This document shows, in pieces, positions 58,896 through 64,000 of a stretch of DNA of 64,000 nt. Each line of letters begins with the position of its first letter. The stretch's first letter is position 1. The translations under genes were made by a program, and so were the position numbers. The notes beneath the pieces are model-generated. The model saw nothing but the letters and a program-made list of their open reading frames with translations, had not been told where the DNA came from and ran no database searches. The stretch comes from Streptomonospora wellingtoniae (lineage in GTDB: Bacteria > Actinomycetota > Actinomycetes > Streptosporangiales > Streptosporangiaceae), in the NCBI RefSeq assembly GCF_031845375.1, contig NZ_JAVREK010000024.1, positions 50,117-114,116 on the forward strand, in the 5' to 3' direction.

Positions 58896-60537
58896 GCCGC
58901 ACCTCCAAGTCACCGAACTGCGAGGCCAGGTCGACCACGAGCGTGGGCGGCCCGCCCCGCTCGTCCTTCCCGCCCTGCCGCACCTCGCCGGAGGAGGCCG
59001 CTGCCCCGCCGCCCGCGCCGCCGCCCCGGGCGTCCGAGCCGCGGGCGGCCGCCGCCGGGTCGGGCTCGATCGTCTCCCGCACGTCGAGCCCTATGCCCCA
59101 GCGCACCGCGTCCGGGGTGCGGACCTCGCCGGAGGCCCGGCTGCGAACCTCCACGCGTGCGTCCTTCGGCACCAGCACCGTCAGCGTCCCGAATCCGACC
59201 TCGGCGCCGACTCGCACGCGCTGGCCGGGCTCCAGCGGCACCCGCGTGAGGTCCAGCCGCGCCTCCCCGCCCGTCAGTTCGTGGGGCCGCCCGGCCGCGG
59301 CGACGGACTCGGGACGCCAGTTCAGCGAGCCGAACCGCAGGTTCGACGCGTCCACCGCTGCCGAGCACACCAGCAACAGGGAGGCGACGGTACCGACGGT
59401 GATCAGACCGCGGGGGTCGCCGACCCAGGCGCCCGCCACGGCGGCGATGCCCACGATCACGACGACGCTCCCGAGAAAGGTCGGACCTGTCTGGGGACCG
59501 AGCAGGGCCTCGACGAACGGAGTGGGGGTCGCCGCCACCGTGATCGCGGCCGCCGCCACCACCGCCCACCAGACGATGCCGAGCAGGCGGAACCCGCGCG
59601 CCCGCCGACGGTCCCGCCTGCGCACCCGACGGCTCCTGCGCCGCTCGCGCGCCCCCTCGCGGCGCTCCTGGGCGGAGCGCAGCCGCGCCTTCGCGGACCG
59701 CGGGCCGGGACGGCCCGCGTCGCCGCAGTCGTCCCCGCCGTGCAGGGAGCCCTTCCCCGAAGCGCCCTGCGTCCCGGCATCGGCACCGTCCGCGCCCGCC
59801 GCGCCGCCTGTACCGTCCGCGTCCGCCGCGCCGTCCCGATCGGGGTCGGACACCACCGCCAGGTCCACCGGCCCGCTCGGCGCCTGCGCCCACGGCTGGG
59901 CGGGGTTGTAGTACGCCGGCTTGGGTGCGGGGGGCGGTGTGGACGGCGGCGGCTCGGCCGACCGCAGCAGCCGGGGCAGCTCCCGGTAGGCCGCGCGCAG
60001 GTCGACGCCGCGGTTGTGCGCGACCAGCGCACCCAGGATCAGCGGGGTCGCCAGCATCAGCGTTCCCCAGCTGACCCCGCCGATCAGGCTCAGCGCCACC
60101 CCCAGGGCCACGCCCAGCCCCAGCAGCGCCGGAACCGCGCGGTCGTCGATCCGCCGGTTCAGCAGCTGCTCGAACATCGCCGGGCCGCGGCCCGCATCGC
60201 GCATCGCCATCCACGCGCCCACATACAGGAGAACCCCGGTGAACCCGGCCAGACCCGTGATCGCGAAGCCCACCCGCCACACGATCGGGTCGATGCCCGT
60301 GTAGGCGCCCAGGCCGGCGCACACCCCGGTCGCCAGACCGCGTTCGTTGTCGCGGACCAGCTCCGGGGGGTGCTCCGGCCCACCGGCGGGCGCGAAGGAG
60401 GATCGGGGCGGGGACGGCGGGGCGGTGCCCGCCGTCTCACCGGGCGAGGAGCCCGCGGCAAGACCGGTCGGCGGCGGGGCGTCCCCGTCGCCGGGCCCGC
60501 GCGCCGCGCCGTCCGCTCCTGGTCCGCTCTCGTTCAC
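58882..60537 (-). CDS. PspC-domain membrane protein with LiaF-like C-terminal domain
   Basis: 551 residues. After a disordered N-terminus, a PspC domain at about residues 65-125 (NERGLATGVCAGLGAYTGID, WRVGFAITGLAGFTGVLLYV) is followed by further membrane segments, a long charged cytoplasmic loop rich in Arg, then more membrane helices. The C-terminus (about 430-551) has a LiaF/toastrack-type domain (VGAEVGFGTLTVLVPKDARV). Such proteins monitor membrane stress and hold a partner sensor kinase in check. GTG 60537 has GGAGAGGG. It is divergent from the PspC-histidine kinase gene. Confidence 0.85.
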   Translation of the reverse strand: MNESGPGADGAARGPGDGDAPPPTGLAAGSSPGETAGTAPPSPPRSSFAPAGGPEHPPELVRDNERGLATGVCAGLGAYTGIDPIVWRVGFAITGLAGFTGVLLYVGAWMAMRDAGRGPAMFEQLLNRRIDDRAVPALLGLGVALGVALSLIGGVSWGTLMLATPLILGALVAHNRGVDLRAAYRELPRLLRSAEPPPSTPPPAPKPAYYNPAQPWAQAPSGPVDLAVVSDPDRDGAADADGTGGAAGADGADAGTQGASGKGSLHGGDDCGDAGRPGPRSAKARLRSAQERREGARERRRSRRVRRRDRRRARGFRLLGIVWWAVVAAAAITVAATPTPFVEALLGPQTGPTFLGSVVVIVGIAAVAGAWVGDPRGLITVGTVASLLLVCSAAVDASNLRFGSLNWRPESVAAAGRPHELTGGEARLDLTRVPLEPGQRVRVGAEVGFGTLTVLVPKDARVEVRSRASGEVRTPDAVRWGIGLDVRETIEPDPAAAARGSDARGGGAGGGAAASSGEVRQGGKDERGGPPTLVVDLASQFGDLEVRHAAT

Positions 60538-60820
60538 CGCGCCCTCTCCGCCTTCGGCCGACAGCTCTGCCGGATGGTCCCATCCTCCCCCGCCACGTGC
60601 TCGAACGCCCATCCGGAACTACCCGGACCCGACCCTGAGGCGCCGACGGCGAGTCCCGGGGCGGGTCCCTGATGCCCCGACGCCTCGGGTGGGGGCATCC
60701 TGGGTCGCACGGGCGCGTTCACCGCCGCGCCGCCGCCGTGCTCCGCGGCGGCGCAGCGGTCGGCCCCGCCCGATGCGCGCGGAACGCGCGCCGAGCACCT
60801 GAAGGGAAGGCACGGACAGC

Positions 60821-62059
60821 GTGACGGAATCGGCGAGTCCGCGGACCCCGGCGCCGAGCCTGGTGCGCCCGCGCGACGGGCGCCTGGTCGCCGGAGTGGG
60901 CGCCGGACTCGCCGCCCACCTGGGAATCGACGCCGTCGTGACGCGGCTGGCGCTGCTGGCCCTGTGCTTCGGCGGGGTGGGCATCGCGGTCTACATCGTC
61001 CTCGTGCTGTTCATCCCGGTCGAGAAGCGCGCGACCGGCGATCCCTCCGCTGCGGTCGAGGCCACCCCCGAGGACACGGCCAAACGCAAGGGCCGCGACA
61101 TCAGCCAGCTCCTGGCCTACTGCGCCCTCGCCGGCGGGCTGGGCATGCTCGCCCTGCTCTTCGGCGGCTGGTTCCAGCCGGTGCTGTGGTTCATCATCTT
61201 CGGTGCGCTGGGCGCCACCATCCTCTGGCAGCAGGCCAACCCGGCGCTGCGAGAGGAGTGGATGTCGACCTCGGTGCTGGGCCAGAGCAGCAAGAGCTGG
61301 CTGCGCACCGGCGCGGGCATCCTGCTCGTCGTCATCGGCGCCATCGGCTTCCTCGTCTTCCAGCAGCAGCTCAGCGAGGCACGCGCCGGGCTGACCTTCG
61401 CAGCCACGATCATCGCCGGCATGTGCGTGATCGCGGCGCCGTGGATCATCGGTCTGGTGCGCGAGCGCGACCGGGAGCGCCGCGAGCGCATCCGCAGCCA
61501 GGAGCGCGCCGAGCTCGCCGCCCACATCCACGACTCCGTGCTGCACACCCTCACCCTCATCCAGCGCCGCGCCGAGGATCCGCGGGAGGTCCAGCGGCTG
61601 GCCCGGGTGCAGGAGCGCGCCCTGCGCAGCTGGCTCTACCAGCGGCCCGCCGACGCCGAGACCACGGTCAAGGCGGCGCTGGAGCGCGTGGCCGCCGAGG
61701 TCGAGGAGGCCCACGGCGTGCCCATCGAGGTGGTCTGCGTCGGAGACGGCCCCATCGACGACGGCGTCCACGCCGAGCTGCGGGCCGCCCGCGAGGCCAT
61801 GGTCAACGCCTCCAAGTACGCCGGGAGCGACTCGATCTCGGTGTTCGGCGAGGTCGAGCCCGAAGAGGTCCTGGTCTTCGTCCGCGACCGGGGCGCCGGA
61901 TTCGACCTCGACGCCGTCCCCGAAGACCGGATGGGCGTACGCGGTTCCATCCTCGGCCGCATGGAGCGCCACGGCGGCAACGCCCGCATCCGCACCGCCC
62001 CCGGCGAGGGCACCGAGGTGCAGCTGCGCATGCCGCGCGACCAGGAGCAGCCGGCCTGA
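60821..62059 (+). CDS. PspC-domain sensor histidine kinase (NarL/LiaS type)
   Basis: 412 residues. A PspC domain occupies residues 15-70 (DGRLVAGVGAGLAAHLGIDAV, ALCFGGVGIAVYIVLVLFIPVE), then four more membrane segments, then the transmitter. The phosphorylated His is in ELAAHIHDSVLHTLTLIQRRA-type sequence (His around residue 236), and the ATPase domain has AAREAMVNASKYAG and FVRDRGAGFD. GTG start with GAAGGGAAGG. A hairpin (GCGCCGCCGC/GCGGCGGCGC, 60727-60754) lies in the leader. It is followed by its response regulator. Confidence 0.9.
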   Translation: MTESASPRTPAPSLVRPRDGRLVAGVGAGLAAHLGIDAVVTRLALLALCFGGVGIAVYIVLVLFIPVEKRATGDPSAAVEATPEDTAKRKGRDISQLLAYCALAGGLGMLALLFGGWFQPVLWFIIFGALGATILWQQANPALREEWMSTSVLGQSSKSWLRTGAGILLVVIGAIGFLVFQQQLSEARAGLTFAATIIAGMCVIAAPWIIGLVRERDRERRERIRSQERAELAAHIHDSVLHTLTLIQRRAEDPREVQRLARVQERALRSWLYQRPADAETTVKAALERVAAEVEEAHGVPIEVVCVGDGPIDDGVHAELRAAREAMVNASKYAGSDSISVFGEVEPEEVLVFVRDRGAGFDLDAVPEDRMGVRGSILGRMERHGGNARIRTAPGEGTEVQLRMPRDQEQPA

Positions 62060-62125
62060 CCCCTGCGATCGGCTGCGCGCGTGGCCGGACCCGGGCACCG
62101 GCGCCTGCGGCCGGGGACCTGTGGG

Positions 62126-62131
62126 TAGAGT
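62126..62131 (+). promoter_or_regulatory. -10 box for a leaderless response-regulator transcript
   Basis: TAGAGT ends 7 bases before the GTG start, with no Shine-Dalgarno sequence. This is a normal leaderless arrangement and would let the regulator be made independently of the kinase. Confidence 0.5.
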
Positions 62132-62138
62132 CCGTGTT

Positions 62139-62813
62139 GTGGAAGACGAGAGCACCGCGACCTTCGCAGAAAGCGGCACCCCGCCCCGCGTCGTCATCGT
62201 CGACGACCACCGGCTGTTCCGCAGCGGCGTCCGCGGCGAGCTGGGCGACGCCGTGGACGTGATCGGCGAGGCCGGCGACGTCGACAGCGCCGTCCAGGTC
62301 ATCGCCGAGAAGCAGCCCGACCTGGTGCTGCTAGACGTCCACCTGCCCGGCGGGGGCGGCAGCGAGGTCCTGCGGCGCGTCCTGTCCCGCCGTCCTGAGA
62401 TCCGCTTCCTGGCGCTGTCGGTCTCCGACGCCGCCGAGGACGTCATCGGGGTCGTGCGCGGCGGTGCGCGCGGCTACGTCACCAAGACCATCTCCGGGCG
62501 GGAGCTGGCCAACGCCATCGTCCGGGTCGCCGACGGCGACGCCGTGTTCTCGCCGCGCCTGGCCGGGTTCGTGCTCGACGCGTTCTCCGCCACCGACGCG
62601 CCGCCCATGGACCCCGAGCTCGACCGCCTCACCCAGCGCGAACGCGAGGTGCTGCGGCTCATCGCCCGCGGCTACGCCTACAAGGAGTGCGCCAAGGAGC
62701 TGTTCATCTCGGTCAAGACCGTCGAGACCCACGTCTCCTCGGTGCTGCGCAAGCTCCAGCTTTCCAACCGGCACGAGCTGAGCCGATGGGCCACGGCGCG
62801 CAAGCTCGTTTGA
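62139..62813 (+). CDS. LuxR/NarL-family response regulator
   Basis: 224 residues. The receiver has the acidic pair in VVIVDDHRLFRSGVRGEL, the phosphorylated Asp in LVLLDVHLPGGGG, and the Lys in YVTKTISG. The LuxR helix-turn-helix is at the C-terminus (LTQREREVLRLIARGYAYKE, LFISVKTVETHVSSVLRKL). It partners the kinase encoded 79 bases upstream and probably controls the divergent PspC/LiaF-like genes. GTG 62139 is preferred because a -10 box ends 7 bases before it; the frame is open to 62121. Confidence 0.92.
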   Translation: MEDESTATFAESGTPPRVVIVDDHRLFRSGVRGELGDAVDVIGEAGDVDSAVQVIAEKQPDLVLLDVHLPGGGGSEVLRRVLSRRPEIRFLALSVSDAAEDVIGVVRGGARGYVTKTISGRELANAIVRVADGDAVFSPRLAGFVLDAFSATDAPPMDPELDRLTQREREVLRLIARGYAYKECAKELFISVKTVETHVSSVLRKLQLSNRHELSRWATARKLV

Positions 62814-62855
62814 GAACGGCGACCGTCGGCGGGGTCCGTTCCGGCCGCCTAAGTG

Positions 62856-63788
62856 TCAGCGCAGCGCGTCGGTCATCCGCTTGAAGAACGCCTCGCCGTC
62901 CACGTCGCCCACCAGCGTCACGGCCGGGCGCTCGTCGCTGCGGTCGCGGTTCAGGCGCAGGTCGGCGACGGTCTGGCCGCGCGTGTGCTCGCCGCGCAGC
63001 TCCACGCGGACCGGCACCTCGACCGCCTCGGTCACCAGCGCCGGATCGAGCAGGACGGCCGCCGCCAGCGGGTCGTGCATCGCGCACCGGCGCGCGCCGA
63101 ACATCCCCGAGTACCAGTCGGTGTAGAAGCGCAGGATGGCCGCGGTGGTCTCGGCCCGGCGCCCCTCGACACGCTCCAGTCCGTCCAGCCAGTCCGCGGT
63201 GGCCACGGTGCGCATCGTGACGTCCAGCGCGACCAGCGTGGTGTCGAACCCGGCCCCCAGCACCACGTCCGCGGCCTCCGGGTCGGAGGCCACGTTGGCC
63301 TCGGCCAGCGGCGCGGTGTTGCCGGGAGCGCGCACCGCGCCGCCCATGACCACCACGCGGCCGAGCAGCCGCGGCAGGTCTGGCTCGATGCTCAGTGCGA
63401 GGGCGATGTTGGTCAGCGGCCCCAGGGCCAGCACGTCGATCTCGCCGGGTGCCGACCGCGCGCTGCGGACCAGCGTCTCGGCCGCCGAGAGGTCCGCCGG
63501 CGCGGCAGCCGGCTCGGGGAGCTCGACCCCGCCCAGACCGTTCTCGCCGTGCACGTGCAAAGCGGGGCGCGGCGGCTGTGCGAGCGCGCGCCCGGCGCCG
63601 CGCGCCACGGGAACGTCCGGGCGGCCGTAGAGCTCGAGTAGCCGCAGCGCGTTGTCCGTGGTCGTCGGCACGAGGTTGTTTCCGAAGACCGAGCCCACGC
63701 CGACCAGCTCGACATCGGGCTGGGCGGTCACGTAGGCCAGCGCCAACGCGTCGTCGATCCCGGGATCGCAGTCGACGTAGATTCGCAC
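62856..63788 (-). CDS. Inosine-uridine-type nucleoside hydrolase
   Basis: A 310-residue ribonucleoside hydrolase releasing free base and ribose. The calcium-binding cluster is RIYVDCDPGIDDALAL at the N-terminus (DxDxGxDD), with further residues in GSVFGNNLV, ALGPLTNIALAL and MGGAVRAPGNTAPLAEANV, and the active-site region MHDPLAAAVLLDP. The GTG at 63788 places the metal motif at residue 2-10 as in homologues; an ATG 60 bases upstream is in frame but adds an Arg-rich tail. It is convergent with the response regulator gene. Confidence 0.92.
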   Translation of the reverse strand: MRIYVDCDPGIDDALALAYVTAQPDVELVGVGSVFGNNLVPTTTDNALRLLELYGRPDVPVARGAGRALAQPPRPALHVHGENGLGGVELPEPAAAPADLSAAETLVRSARSAPGEIDVLALGPLTNIALALSIEPDLPRLLGRVVVMGGAVRAPGNTAPLAEANVASDPEAADVVLGAGFDTTLVALDVTMRTVATADWLDGLERVEGRRAETTAAILRFYTDWYSGMFGARRCAMHDPLAAAVLLDPALVTEAVEVPVRVELRGEHTRGQTVADLRLNRDRSDERPAVTLVGDVDGEAFFKRMTDALR

Positions 63789-63910
63789 TCTTCCAACCCT
63801 TCTGCCACGTGGTTCCCGCCGCCCCGGCCGACGCGCGCCGCTGCTCATGCCCGGACGGGTGCTCGCACGGACAGCCTAGATCGTTGATGGGGGTTGTTGG
63901 GTGTCCCGGG

Positions 63911-64000
63911 TCAGTGGTCGTAGGCGATCAGAGACCGTTTGACCGGGGCGTCGATGAGCCAGTTGTGCCAGATCGCGGCGTTGAGGGCGCAGATGCGCTG
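63911..64000 (-). mobile_element. C-terminal end of a transposase (element continues beyond window)
   Basis: The minus strand reads QRICALNAAIWHNWLIDAPV then KRSLIAYDH and a stop. AxxxAIWHNW...RSLIAYDH is the C-terminus of a common actinomycete transposase, which I believe is of the IS982 or a related DDE family. The left end of the element should lie between about 63870 and 63911 (ACCCAACAACCCCCATCAAC on the minus strand). Completeness cannot be judged. Confidence 0.7.

Overview
The window is very GC-rich with strong G/C preference at third codon positions, frequent GTG starts and many 4-base stop/start overlaps. The gene order ppk-mutT1, alr-tsaE-tsaB-rimI-tsaD, groS-groL, sigma factor-guaB-guaB3 is typical of Actinomycetota. 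An F420-type luciferase-like oxidoreductase, a GuaB3, an XRE/DUF397 cassette, an MprAB-like system and a PspC-histidine kinase module fit a filamentous actinomycete. Nocardiopsaceae (Nocardiopsis or Streptomonospora-like) is my best guess from style, but it is not proven by the sequence. It reads as chromosomal.

Layout. 1-6.8 kb is core metabolism: the end of polyphosphate kinase, a Nudix/histidine-phosphatase fusion, a START-like protein, alanine racemase, and the t6A tRNA-modification genes tsaE, tsaB and tsaD with rimI. 6.9-10.7 kb holds a 705-residue coiled-coil repeat protein and a methyltransferase. 10.7-16.7 kb has groS-groL under a CIRCE operator, a SigD/ShbA-type sigma factor, guaB and guaB3. 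16.9-19.9 kb has a lytic transglycosylase and glpD. 20-22.3 kb is an accessory cassette of lower GC: DUF397, an XRE/DUF5753 regulator and two unknown genes. 22.3-24.2 kb is scrambled, with an SDR gene, a palindromic repeat and fragments of a flavin monooxygenase in opposite orientations. 24.2-33.6 kb has a semialdehyde dehydrogenase, a PP2C/SpoIIE phosphatase, guaA, several small membrane proteins, an F420-type oxidoreductase and a thiosulfate sulfurtransferase. 33.9-43.2 kb is envelope-related: an HtrA protease, a GT4 glycosyltransferase, a DMT-like transporter, an MprAB-like two-component system and a MarR-GNAT fusion. 43.3-50.2 kb has an HpcH-type lyase, a BisC-type molybdoenzyme and an iron-siderophore ABC uptake operon behind an iron box. 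50.2-58.5 kb has a degenerate Ser/Thr kinase-like receptor, a small secreted protein and a form II CoxL-type molybdenum hydroxylase operon. 58.6-62.8 kb has a PspC/LiaF-like protein divergent from a PspC-histidine kinase/LuxR regulator pair. 62.8-64 kb ends with a nucleoside hydrolase and the tail of a transposase.

The most unusual things I saw are these. A 55-bp palindromic element occurs three times, with a conserved asymmetric 23-nt loop; one copy lies beside an inverted wreck of a monooxygenase gene and one supplies a gene's stop codon. Three short leader ORFs with good ribosome binding sites overlap the starts of the genes behind them. A kinase-fold receptor has lost its catalytic motifs. 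Several regulatory palindromes have no cognate regulator beside them. No tRNA, rRNA, CRISPR array or prophage was seen.
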